NCBI RefSeq assembly: GCF_021556615.1
Contig: NZ_JAKGGD010000001.1
Coordinates: forward strand, 1 to 64,000
Reading direction: 5' to 3'
Length of the DNA: 64,000 bases
Source of the DNA: Paracoccus salsus
GTDB lineage: Bacteria; Pseudomonadota; Alphaproteobacteria; Rhodobacterales; Rhodobacteraceae
The notes below the pieces were generated by a model. That model had not been told where the DNA came from. It worked only from the letters and a program-made list of their open reading frames with translations, and ran no database searches. Shown piece after piece: positions 57,133-64,000 of this stretch; the stretch's first letter is position 1, and every line of letters starts with the position of its first letter. The translations under genes and the position numbers were made by a program.

Positions 57133-57417
57133 TTAGTTCAAGCGATCTGGCGTAGTCGAATAGATGCAGTCAAATTCCGGATCATCCACGACGACAAAGG
57201 CAATCTCGTAGATGTCCGAGACGTTGTGGTCTTCCATCATAAAGCACCAGACCTGCCGCCAGAGGACGCGCCCCGCCAGCGTTGGCCGGAAACCCGAGCG
57301 ATATTCGGCCACGCCAATCGGTGAGGGGCAGCCGCAGCGCTCGCAGGCCGCTTCCAGCCGCCGCGCCGCATCATAGACGCGGCGCGGGACATAGGTGATC
57401 CAGTCGGGCTTGCTCAT
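57133..57417 (-). CDS. Small hypothetical protein downstream of the relaxase
   Basis: A 94-residue frame preceded by AGGAGG. It reads MSKPDWITYVPRRVYDAARR, then LEAACERCGCPSP with three close cysteines, then a beta-rich half (GRVLWRQVWCFMMEDHNVSDIYEIAFVVVDD). The cysteines suggest metal binding, but the set is incomplete for a standard zinc finger. It follows the relaxase by 16 bp in the same direction. Confidence 0.6.
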   Translation of the reverse strand: MSKPDWITYVPRRVYDAARRLEAACERCGCPSPIGVAEYRSGFRPTLAGRVLWRQVWCFMMEDHNVSDIYEIAFVVVDDPEFDCIYSTTPDRLN

Positions 57418-57433
57418 TTCGAGCCTCCTTTCT

Positions 57434-58747
57434 CTATCGTTCAAAACCGCGATCCCGTGTTCGGTCGCGGCGGCGTTGTTCCTTGCGTTCTTCGCGTTGC
57501 GTTTCCGGGTCGGGACGCTCTGACTCGCGTTCCGGCAAAGCCATGGTCTGGTAGCGGGCAACATCCTCGCGCAGCAAAAGCAGATCGGCTTGCTGCCGTT
57601 CGCGCCGTTCCCGAACCCGCTCTTGCAGAGCGCGGCGCTCGTCGAGCTGGCTGGCAATCATGCCATCGCACTCGGCGCGATCCCGCAGCAGGGCGGCCCA
57701 CGCTTCGCGCTCATTGCGCTGTTTGATCTTGCTGTATTTGCCGGTCAGGCGATGCCAGAGGCCAGAGAACCCGCGCGGTAGCCTTGCTGCTCGCGCCTTG
57801 GTTTCCGCTATCCAGCGCTTTTCGTGTGTATCTTTGAGCGTTTGCCGTTCCTGCCGATGTCGCGCGGCCAGTTCGTTGCGTTCCGCTTCCAGCGCCTTCC
57901 GGCCCTGTCCGGCTTCCAGTTCCGCTTGCCGGATAAAGCCCTTGATGCGCTCCGACATGCGGGCGGCGATGTAGGTGCGGGCTTCATCGACCGAAGGGAA
58001 GGCTTCGGGATCACCGAGCCGCGTGGCAACATCCTTGGTCTTCACGCCCGCCTGCCGTGCCACCGCATAGACTTCGCCGCGATAATCGACGGCGACAAAG
58101 CCGCGCCGGTCTCCACGCGCCAGCATGAAGCCGCGTTCCTTGAGGGCCTGGGCGAAGGCCGTGCCGGTGTCCGAGCGGTTCCAGCATTCCTGAAACAGCG
58201 CCTTGAGCTGCTTCGGATCGAGCCCGACGCGCCGCGCTTGCTGCCATTCCGCGCGCGTGTAGCCGAGCGGATCGCACTCCCGCCACTCGCGCAGCCCCTT
58301 CGGCATTTCCCAGCCATGGCTGCGGAATAGCTCGCGCGACACATCCCGCAGGCGTATCTTGTAATGCGGCAGGTTGATCGCACGCATCCGCTCTGCGTCA
58401 ATCCGCGACCAGACGACATGCGCGTGCCGCCGTCCGTCTTTCTCGTGGAACACAATGGCGCGGGGCTGGCCTTCGAGGCCGAGCTTGCGCTCGACCTCAT
58501 CGGCGGCATTCTCGAAATCGGAGGTTGTGACGGTTTCGCCGCCAGGCGGGTTGAGGCTGGCCGAGAACAGGTAATTTTCGCAGCGCGTGCCTTTAGCGAT
58601 GGCATCGACTTCGCGAAAGGCGTCGAGCAGGTCCTCGCCGACGAAGCCGCGAACCTCGTGCAGATCGACATGATCATTGTCCCGCATCGAAAGCAGGTAA
58701 CGGGCGAGTTGCGCTCCGCCGCCGCGCTCTTTGGCCTTGAGGATCAT
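57434..58747 (-). CDS. Relaxase / mobilization nuclease
   Basis: A 437-residue relaxase that would nick the element's transfer origin and pilot the strand. The N-terminal domain has the metal-binding three-histidine motif in FHEKDGRRHAHVVWSRID (H101, H108, H110) and a candidate catalytic Tyr17 in ARYLLS. A central region (HKIRLRDVSRELF-like, here YKIRLRDVSRELFRSHGWEMPKGLREW) is typical of this family. From about 270 the protein is a long charged coiled coil. The start at 58747 overlaps the upstream MobC-like stop (ATGA). No type IV secretion genes are present, so transfer would depend on a helper. Confidence 0.88.
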   Translation of the reverse strand: MILKAKERGGGAQLARYLLSMRDNDHVDLHEVRGFVGEDLLDAFREVDAIAKGTRCENYLFSASLNPPGGETVTTSDFENAADEVERKLGLEGQPRAIVFHEKDGRRHAHVVWSRIDAERMRAINLPHYKIRLRDVSRELFRSHGWEMPKGLREWRECDPLGYTRAEWQQARRVGLDPKQLKALFQECWNRSDTGTAFAQALKERGFMLARGDRRGFVAVDYRGEVYAVARQAGVKTKDVATRLGDPEAFPSVDEARTYIAARMSERIKGFIRQAELEAGQGRKALEAERNELAARHRQERQTLKDTHEKRWIAETKARAARLPRGFSGLWHRLTGKYSKIKQRNEREAWAALLRDRAECDGMIASQLDERRALQERVRERRERQQADLLLLREDVARYQTMALPERESERPDPETQREERKEQRRRDRTRDRGFER

Positions 58748-59232
58748 GGCTTCAAATCCCATCCGGCTTTCGAGCCTGACCCCGTTTCGTGCAGGCCGAG
58801 CGCAATCAGCAGATCGCGCCGCATCGCCTGCACGTCCTTGCAGGCTTGCCGCAGATCGGCCTCGGTTTCCGGTGTGACGGGCAGCGAGCCTGTGTTCACC
58901 GCCTTGGCGAGCTGGTTGAGGTTGCTGGACAGGCGTGACTGGCCAAGAGCAGCTAGCACGCGCCCGAGCGCCGCATAATCCTTGACTGGAAAATGCCCGC
59001 GCGTCTGGCGCGGCGCAGCATCCTCACCGAAAAGCCGGTCGCGGATATACGCCCCGAGTGCCATGCCGGACGCATCCTGTTCTAGCCGCGCCCGTTCGTC
59101 GAAGCTCAGGCGCAGTGAGAAGGGCTTGGGTTTCCCGCTTGTTTGCGTTGCAGCAGGCGCTTTCACCGGCTCCGGCGCGTCGGGAAGCCGCCAGTCTGCT
59201 AAGCCGTTGAAGTTATTCCTTATGTTCGTCAT
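58744..59232 (-). CDS. MobC-like relaxosome protein
   Basis: A 162-residue protein. A ribbon-helix-helix-like section (FSLRLSFDERARLEQDASGMALGAYIRDRLF) is followed by the MobC-type helical region (LGRVLAALGQSRLSSNLNQLAKAVNTGSLPVTPE and ACKDVQAMRRDLLIALGL, in pieces). Such proteins bind near oriT and help the relaxase. The start MTNIRNNF has GGAG upstream. The gene overlaps the relaxase by 4 bp, giving a coupled mobilization pair. The oriT itself should lie upstream, near 59250-59400, but I cannot identify it. Confidence 0.8.
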   Translation of the reverse strand: MTNIRNNFNGLADWRLPDAPEPVKAPAATQTSGKPKPFSLRLSFDERARLEQDASGMALGAYIRDRLFGEDAAPRQTRGHFPVKDYAALGRVLAALGQSRLSSNLNQLAKAVNTGSLPVTPETEADLRQACKDVQAMRRDLLIALGLHETGSGSKAGWDLKP

Positions 59233-59335
59233 GGTCGCGCTCCAGACCGTCAAGGTCTAAATACGCGAGATGGCGTTCCCACTCTTGCAGGGTCTCAAAA
59301 AGAGAGTTCAAGTTCTCTCTTTCAAGCAGCACCAT
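59213..59335 (-). CDS. Possible 40-residue peptide at the island end
   Basis: A short frame MVLLERENLNSLFETLQEWER continuing to DHDEHKE, overlapping the MobC start by 20 bp, with GAGG upstream. Its first codons coincide with the right-hand 12-bp repeat, so it may either be a real leader gene or a chance frame created by the attachment site. Confidence 0.3.
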   Translation of the reverse strand: MVLLERENLNSLFETLQEWERHLAYLDLDGLERDHDEHKE

Positions 59336-59338
59336 CTC
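59327..59338. repeat. Candidate right attachment core
   Basis: CAGCACCATCTC, identical to the end of the tRNA-Thr gene at 50587-50598 and in the same orientation. It is preceded by GAGAGTTCAAGTTCTCTC, which resembles the tRNA T-arm GAGAGTTCAATCCTCTC. Beyond it the sequence returns to GC-rich, chromosome-like DNA. Confidence 0.55.
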
Positions 59339-59751
59339 ATCCCTCGACCAGGACGTTCCGCTGACATCTTGAACGGCGGGTGAAGGTCGCAATTCCGCAC
59401 GATCCTCCAGGCACCCCTTTCGCGGCATGACCGTGAAGGTTTCTCCGGGCTCTTGCTTCTGCCTCTCCGCTGCGCCGATCCGGCTCTGCCTGTCTGGGTC
59501 GTGCCCGGTGGCGACGATGAAGCGGATGCCACCGCCGAAGCCGGGCCGAGACAGGGATGCAATGCCCGGAACTGCCGGGCCGGCGGTGCATGGCGCGGGA
59601 CTTTGGCCGACAGGTCGCCGAATTCCGATGCGGCATTGCCGTCCCGAGCGACTGCACCGCGCTCGGCAGACGGATCATGGCCGCAATCGGACGGCCGTCG
59701 CCGCGGGCCCGGAGAAATCTCGGCGTCCGGTTCACTCCTTCGGATCTTGCG
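59339..59751. other. Gene-free stretch to the right of the island
   Basis: About 413 bp. Several open frames exist on the minus strand, one reading IRFIVATGHDPDRQSRIG, but none resembles a known protein. It could be decayed chromosomal sequence broken by the insertion, or it may hold the oriT of the mobilization module. Confidence 0.4.
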
Positions 59752-60642
59752 TCAGCCCGTCCCGGACTGACGCCCGATTTCCAGCAACGAGGTCCAGAAC
59801 GCCTCGGCCGCCGGCCCAAGATGTCTGTTCGTGTCGCGGATCATCCGCAGTTGCCTGCGTGTGGCGGGATCGCGGGGCAGAAGGAAGGTCAGGTCTTCAG
59901 GCTGGTGCTGCATCGCACTTGCGGGAAGCACCGTAGCCCCCAGCCCGGCCCGCACAAAGGACAGAAGCGCAGTCGTATTCCGGGCTTCGAGGTTGCAGCG
60001 TGACAGCAAGTCCGGAATCCAGGGATGTCGCACAAGATGACATAGGGGGTTGGCGATCAGCGGTTCCTGCTCAAGAAGGCCCCATGAAAGCTTTGCCCCG
60101 TTCCCGGCCTCGCGCGCGATTGCGCCGTCCGAGCGGCAGACGATGCCAAGGTCGTCTTCAAGCACGACATGGCCGTCCGATGGGTCGAGGACCGAGGCCG
60201 ACATGATCCCGATATCGGCTTCGTCGGTCTTGACGCGCCGGCGGACCGCGGCACTGTCCACATCGCTGATCTCTAGCCTGACATTGGGTCGCACGCGGCT
60301 GAACGCGGCAATCGCCGTGGGCAGGATCGTATTCGCCGCCGAGGGCACCGCCGCGATGCGAACGGTGCCTGCGGTCGAGACGGCGTGGCGGCGAATGGCC
60401 TCGACGCTGCGCGAGAATGCATCTGCTGCGCGCCCGCTTTCCAGCAGGACGAGTTGGCCCAGTGGCGTCAGCCGGTTCTTTCGATCCGTTTCGAACAGAG
60501 GGGCGCCGATGTCCGCCTCCAGCTGCGCCAGCGACATGGAGATCGCCGAGGGGGTGCGGCCGACAAGCGAGGATGCCGCACCAAGCGAGCCCTGCTCGGC
60601 GACGATCCGAAAGAGGCGCAGCATCTCCAGCTTGATAGCCAT
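59752..60642 (-). CDS. LysR-family regulator of the aldehyde dehydrogenase locus
   Basis: A 296-residue LysR protein: winged helix LEMLRLFRIVAEQGSLGAASSLVGRTPSAISMSLAQLEADIGAPLFE in parts, linker, and effector-binding domain (GTVRIAAVPSAANTILPTAIAAFSRVRPNVRLEIS, FVRAGLGATVLPASAM). It diverges from the aldehyde dehydrogenase gene with 93 bp between starts, and TTCA-N7/8-TGAA dyads lie in that gap, so it most likely controls the catabolic genes in response to their substrate. Confidence 0.9.
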   Translation of the reverse strand: MAIKLEMLRLFRIVAEQGSLGAASSLVGRTPSAISMSLAQLEADIGAPLFETDRKNRLTPLGQLVLLESGRAADAFSRSVEAIRRHAVSTAGTVRIAAVPSAANTILPTAIAAFSRVRPNVRLEISDVDSAAVRRRVKTDEADIGIMSASVLDPSDGHVVLEDDLGIVCRSDGAIAREAGNGAKLSWGLLEQEPLIANPLCHLVRHPWIPDLLSRCNLEARNTTALLSFVRAGLGATVLPASAMQHQPEDLTFLLPRDPATRRQLRMIRDTNRHLGPAAEAFWTSLLEIGRQSGTG

Positions 60643-60687
60643 TTCATTTTTCCTGAAATAACGTTAAGAACTTCAAGATTGCCTGAA
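60643..60687. promoter_or_regulatory. Paired TTCA-N-TGAA dyads in the LysR/aldehyde dehydrogenase gap
   Basis: TTCA-N7-TGAA at 60643-60657 and TTCA-N8-TGAA at 60672-60687 lie between the divergent genes. Repeated short dyads of this size suit a LysR tetramer, though they differ slightly in spacing. Confidence 0.4.
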
Positions 60688-60735
60688 TTCGCTGTGACCC
60701 GCTAGTCTTGTTTACAGCAAGGATGAGGGTCAATC

Positions 60736-62184
60736 GTGCAGAACACCGGATTATACATCGACGGACGTTGGGAAGCTGGCAACTCGACCATCGAGAACCG
60801 CAATCCTTCCGACATCGCGGACCTGATCGGTCACTATGGGCAAGCCAGCGCGGACCAGCTGGACGCGGCGCTTGCTGCCGCGCGCCGGGCTCAGCCGGCA
60901 TGGGTCGCCGCCGGGATCCAGAAGCGCCACGATGTGCTGATGGCGATCGGCACCGAGCTGATGGCTCGCGCCGCAGAGATCGGGCAGATCGTTTCACGCG
61001 AAGAGGGCAAGCCGCTTGCCGAGGGCAAGGGCGAGGTCTATCGCGCCGGACAGTTCTTTACCTATTTTGCCGGCGAGGTGCTGCGCAATCAGGGCGACCT
61101 GGCCGAGAGCGTGCGGCCCGGCATCGAGATCGACGTGCGTCGCGAGCCACTGGGCGTCGTCGCCATCATCTCGCCCTGGAACTTTCCCGTGGCGACCCCG
61201 GCCTGGAAGATCGCGCCCGCACTGGCCTTCGGCAACGGCGTTGTCTGGAAGCCTGCGAACCTGACCCCCGCCAGCGCCGTCGCCCTGACCGAAATCATTG
61301 CCAGGCAGGACATTCCGGCCGGGCTGTTCAACCTGGTGACGGGTCCGGGCCGCGCGGTCGGCCAGCGGCTGGTCGAAAGTCGCGAGGTCGATGCGATCAG
61401 CTTTACCGGCTCGGTCCCGGTCGGGCGCGGCATTGCCGCCTCGGCGATCGCGAACATGACCAAGGTCCAGCTGGAGATGGGGTCGAAGAACCCGATGATC
61501 GTCATGGACGATGCCGACCTGGATCTGGCCGTCGCCCATGCCGCCGGCTCGGCCTTTGGCGGCACCGGACAGAAATGCACCGCCGCCTCGCGGCTGATCG
61601 TGCATGAAGCCGTTCACGACGCCTTTGTCGAGAAGCTTGTCGCCGCGGCACAGGCGCTGAAGGTGGGACATGCGCTGGAGGATGGCACCCAGATGGGGCC
61701 TGTCGTCTCGAAAGAGCAACTGGCGCAGAATCTGGGCTATGTCGATATCGGCAAGGGTGAGGGGGCCGAGCTTCTGTGCGGCGGCACGCCGCTGGAACGC
61801 GCGACCGAAGGCCACTACATGGCACCGGCCGTCTTCGCAGGCACGCGCAACGACATGCGCATCAACCGCGAAGAGATGTTCGCGCCGATCACCTGCGTGA
61901 TGAAGGCCGGAAGCTATGACGAGGCGCTTTCCATCGCCAATGACAGCGAGTTCGGACTGACGGCCGGGATCATGACCAGAAGCCTCGCTCGGGCCAGCCA
62001 TTTCAGGGCCAGCATGCGCGCGGGCTGCGTCATGGTGAACCTGCCCACGGCGGGCACGGATTATCACGTTCCGTTCGGCGGGCGTGGCGCCTCGTCGTTC
62101 GGGCCGCGCGAGCAGGGGCGCTATGCGGCCGAGTTCTACACCGTGGTCAAGACCGCCTATGTGGCGGCCGGCACACCGGAATGA
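60736..62184 (+). CDS. Aldehyde dehydrogenase, alpha-ketoglutarate-semialdehyde type
   Basis: A 482-residue NAD(P)-dependent aldehyde dehydrogenase. Catalytic residues are present: Cys281 in GTGQKCTAASRL, Glu247 in QLEMGSKNP, Asn149 in SPWNFP and Lys172 in WKPAN. The QLEMGSKNP and QKCTAASRLIV pattern is closest to alpha-ketoglutarate-semialdehyde dehydrogenases, which end hydroxyproline and aldarate breakdown, though this subfamily call is by eye. GTG is the start (MQNTGLYIDGRW), with GATGAGGG upstream. It overlaps the dipeptidase gene by 4 bp, and a BCCT transporter follows. Confidence 0.85.
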   Translation: MQNTGLYIDGRWEAGNSTIENRNPSDIADLIGHYGQASADQLDAALAAARRAQPAWVAAGIQKRHDVLMAIGTELMARAAEIGQIVSREEGKPLAEGKGEVYRAGQFFTYFAGEVLRNQGDLAESVRPGIEIDVRREPLGVVAIISPWNFPVATPAWKIAPALAFGNGVVWKPANLTPASAVALTEIIARQDIPAGLFNLVTGPGRAVGQRLVESREVDAISFTGSVPVGRGIAASAIANMTKVQLEMGSKNPMIVMDDADLDLAVAHAAGSAFGGTGQKCTAASRLIVHEAVHDAFVEKLVAAAQALKVGHALEDGTQMGPVVSKEQLAQNLGYVDIGKGEGAELLCGGTPLERATEGHYMAPAVFAGTRNDMRINREEMFAPITCVMKAGSYDEALSIANDSEFGLTAGIMTRSLARASHFRASMRAGCVMVNLPTAGTDYHVPFGGRGASSFGPREQGRYAAEFYTVVKTAYVAAGTPE

Positions 62185-63194
62185 GCGTGCTGATCGACGG
62201 GCTGCAATATGCCAACTGGTCGGAAAAGATCTTCCGCCAGATGCGGGATGGCGGCGTGGACGCGGTGCATGTCACCATCACCTATCACGAGACGTTCCGC
62301 GAGACGGTCCTGAATATCGAGCGATGGAACCGCTGGTTCGAGCAGTTTCCCGACCTGATCTTTCAGGGCCGCACCGCGGCGGATGTCGCGCTTGCTCGCA
62401 GGACCGGCCGGACTGCAATCTTCTTCGGCTCGCAGAACCCCTCCTGTATCGAGGACGATATCGGACTGGTCGAGATCCTGCACAGCCTGGGCCTGCGCTT
62501 CATGCAGCTGACCTACAACAACCAATCCCTGCTGGCCACGGGATGCTACGAGGCCGAGGACACGGGCCTGACCCGCATGGGCCGCGAGGTGGTGGCCGAA
62601 ATGAACCGTGTCGGGCTGGTCGTGGACATGAGCCATTCCGGCGAGCGGTCCACGCTTGATGCGATCCGGTATTCGACGCGCCCGATCGCCATTACCCATG
62701 CCAACCCCGCAAGCTGGCACCCGGCGTTGCGCAACAAGTCCGACACCGTCCTGCGCGCCTTGGGCGAATCTGGCGGAATGCTGGGCTTTTCCGTCTATCC
62801 GCATCACCTGAAGGATGGTTCCGGCTGCTCGCTGCAATCGTTTTGCGACATGATCGCGCGCAGTGTCGATCTGATGGGCGTCGGCCATGTCGGGATCGGA
62901 ACCGACCTCTGCCAGGACCAGCCCGACAGCATCGTCGAATGGATGCGCGTCGGGCGCTGGACCAAGCGTCTGGACTATGGCGAGGGCAGCGCGTCAGCGC
63001 CGGGCTTTCCTGCGATGCCCGAGTGGTTCGGCGACAATCGCGATTTCGGCCGGATCGCATCGGGCCTGCGCGCCACGGGCATGGCCGAGGCGGACGCGGC
63101 CGCAGTCATGGGCAACAACTGGCTGCGGTTCTTCGAGGAAAGTTTCGGCCCTGCCCGTTCAGGCGTGAACGAACAGAAAGCCGCCGCGCAATGA
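62181..63194 (+). CDS. Membrane dipeptidase (peptidase M19) family protein
   Basis: A 337-residue amidohydrolase-fold protein of the M19 renal-dipeptidase family: VTITYHETF, QLTYNNQSLLATGCYE, VGLVVDMSHSGERSTLDAI, PIAITHANPASWHPALRNKSD and HVGIGTDL. The usual first metal pair HxD is not obvious: the start is LIDGLQYAN, where members have DGHND-like residues, so metal binding may be altered. In Pseudomonas an M19 homologue lies in the dimethylglycine/betaine operon, where its role is unclear. Overlap with the aldehyde dehydrogenase (ATGA) shows shared translation. Confidence 0.88.
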   Translation: MSVLIDGLQYANWSEKIFRQMRDGGVDAVHVTITYHETFRETVLNIERWNRWFEQFPDLIFQGRTAADVALARRTGRTAIFFGSQNPSCIEDDIGLVEILHSLGLRFMQLTYNNQSLLATGCYEAEDTGLTRMGREVVAEMNRVGLVVDMSHSGERSTLDAIRYSTRPIAITHANPASWHPALRNKSDTVLRALGESGGMLGFSVYPHHLKDGSGCSLQSFCDMIARSVDLMGVGHVGIGTDLCQDQPDSIVEWMRVGRWTKRLDYGEGSASAPGFPAMPEWFGDNRDFGRIASGLRATGMAEADAAAVMGNNWLRFFEESFGPARSGVNEQKAAAQ

Positions 63195-63239
63195 CGACCT
63201 TTCGGGGTCGGTGAATGATCTTGTCGGGGAGGACAATGA

Positions 63240-64000
63240 ATGAGCGACGTTACGGAAACGGGCGGCAATTTTGCCCGTGATCGCCGGGTGGACAAGCCTC
63301 TATTTGCAATAACCGGCGGGTTTATCCTGTTGTTCTGCGCGCTGGCGCTGTTCGACATCGACCTGCTGTCGGCCCTTGTCGACCAGGGGTTCAATTTCGC
63401 CGCGACCTGGTTCGGCCTCTACTGGCAGATCCTGCTTCTGGCGACCTTCTTCATGGGCCTGGTGCTGTGCGTGCTGCCGGGCAGCCGGGTCAAGCTGGGC
63501 AACATCGCGGCGCCAGAGTTCACGCTGTTCCAGTGGGGCTCCATGATCATGTGCACGCTGCTGGCCGGCGGCGGGGTGTTCTGGGCGGCGGGCGAGCCGA
63601 TCGCCCACTACCTGTCCACGCCGCCCGTGTTCGGCGATCTGAGCGGCGACCCGGCGGCACAGGCCTATGCGGCACTGGCGCAAAGCTATCTGCACTGGGG
63701 CTTTCTGGCCTGGGCGATCCTTGGCGCGCTGACCACGGTCATGCTGATGCATTACCACTACGACAAGGGACTGCCGCTGGCCCCACGCACCCTGCTTTAT
63801 CCCGTTTTCGGCGACCGGGCGATCAATGGCCCGATCGGGCTGATTGCGGATGCCTGCTGCATCATCGCGGTGGTTGCCGGGACCGTCGGACCGATCGGTT
63901 TCCTGGGTCTGCAGATGTCCTATGGATTGAATGCGCTGTTCGGCATCCCCGACAGCTTTGCCACGCAGACCATCGTGATCCTTGCGCTGGCCAGCCTCTA
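63240..64000 (+). CDS. BCCT family betaine/carnitine/choline-type transporter, cut by the right edge
   Basis: The first 253 residues of a BCCT transporter. Several membrane helices are visible (LFAITGGFILLFCALALFDI, WFGLYWQILLLATFFMGLVLCVLP, LFQWGSMIMCTLLAGGGVFWAAGEPIAHYL). The last block matches the family hallmark GxGxxFWxxxEPxxH, here with GGGVFWAAGEPIAHY. BCCT proteins import quaternary-ammonium or sulfonium compounds. Its conserved tryptophan box lies beyond the edge, so the substrate cannot be assessed. GGGGAGG precedes the start. It follows the dipeptidase gene by 45 bp. Confidence 0.9.
   Translation, partial: MSDVTETGGNFARDRRVDKPLFAITGGFILLFCALALFDIDLLSALVDQGFNFAATWFGLYWQILLLATFFMGLVLCVLPGSRVKLGNIAAPEFTLFQWGSMIMCTLLAGGGVFWAAGEPIAHYLSTPPVFGDLSGDPAAQAYAALAQSYLHWGFLAWAILGALTTVMLMHYHYDKGLPLAPRTLLYPVFGDRAINGPIGLIADACCIIAVVAGTVGPIGFLGLQMSYGLNALFGIPDSFATQTIVILALASL

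Overview
The window is high-GC DNA from an alphaproteobacterium, most likely a member of the Rhodobacteraceae and possibly Paracoccus-like. The lineage markers are a ChpT phosphotransferase (CtrA phosphorelay), a short HisG with separate HisZ, a CP4-like class II AroA, the murA/DUF2948/hisD/UPF0262/phosphatase block, ornithine-lipid genes olsB-olsA, a cobalamin-dependent ribonucleotide reductase, and DUF3553, DUF2842 and DUF1127 proteins. Species assignment is an inference; no rRNA gene is present.

Layout. Positions 1-1650 are decayed mobile DNA: an IS481-type transposase remnant running off the left edge and a frameshifted phage terminase small subunit (P27 type). Positions 1648-50264 are mostly conserved core chromosome: nrdJ, olsBA, chpT, proA, two identical tRNA-Asp genes, a PRC-barrel exported protein, anmK/tyrS, a nucleoside-salvage operon (cdd-deoA-deoB-add-upp) whose four junctions all overlap by 4 bp, a malic enzyme, prpE, aroA, a DNA-alkylation-repair protein, moaA, a NYN-domain protein, ispG, thiamine pyrophosphokinase, purA, an RlmI-like methyltransferase with a PIN protein, the upper sugar pathway zwf-pgl-pgi, ftsY, hisG-hisZ-hisS, edd, and the murA/hisD block. 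zwf and edd share a near-identical LacI-type palindrome (GTTA-NCGN-TAAC), which suggests a common repressor of the Entner-Doudoroff pathway.

Positions 50520-about 59340 form an accessory island inserted at a tRNA-Thr(GGT) gene. It carries the C-terminal stub of a serine recombinase whose stop codon lies inside the tRNA, a 5'-truncated DUF4420 PD-(D/E)XK protein, a winged-helix protein, an ArdC-like antirestriction protein, a class II Fic protein, small unknown genes, an HTH protein and a MobC/relaxase mobilization module. A 12-bp copy of the tRNA 3' end (CAGCACCATCTC) recurs at 59327-59338 and is a candidate right attachment site. With no intact integrase visible, the element looks like a stranded integrative mobilizable element.

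Positions 59752-64000 hold a catabolic locus: a LysR regulator diverging from an aldehyde dehydrogenase of the alpha-ketoglutarate-semialdehyde type, an M19 dipeptidase-family protein overlapping it, and a BCCT betaine-type transporter running off the right edge. Together they suggest uptake and degradation of a betaine-like or proline-derived compound; the substrate cannot be read from the sequence. I saw no CRISPR array. No complete novel system is proven; the most original signals are the island junction, the shared ED operator and the aldehyde dehydrogenase/M19/BCCT locus.
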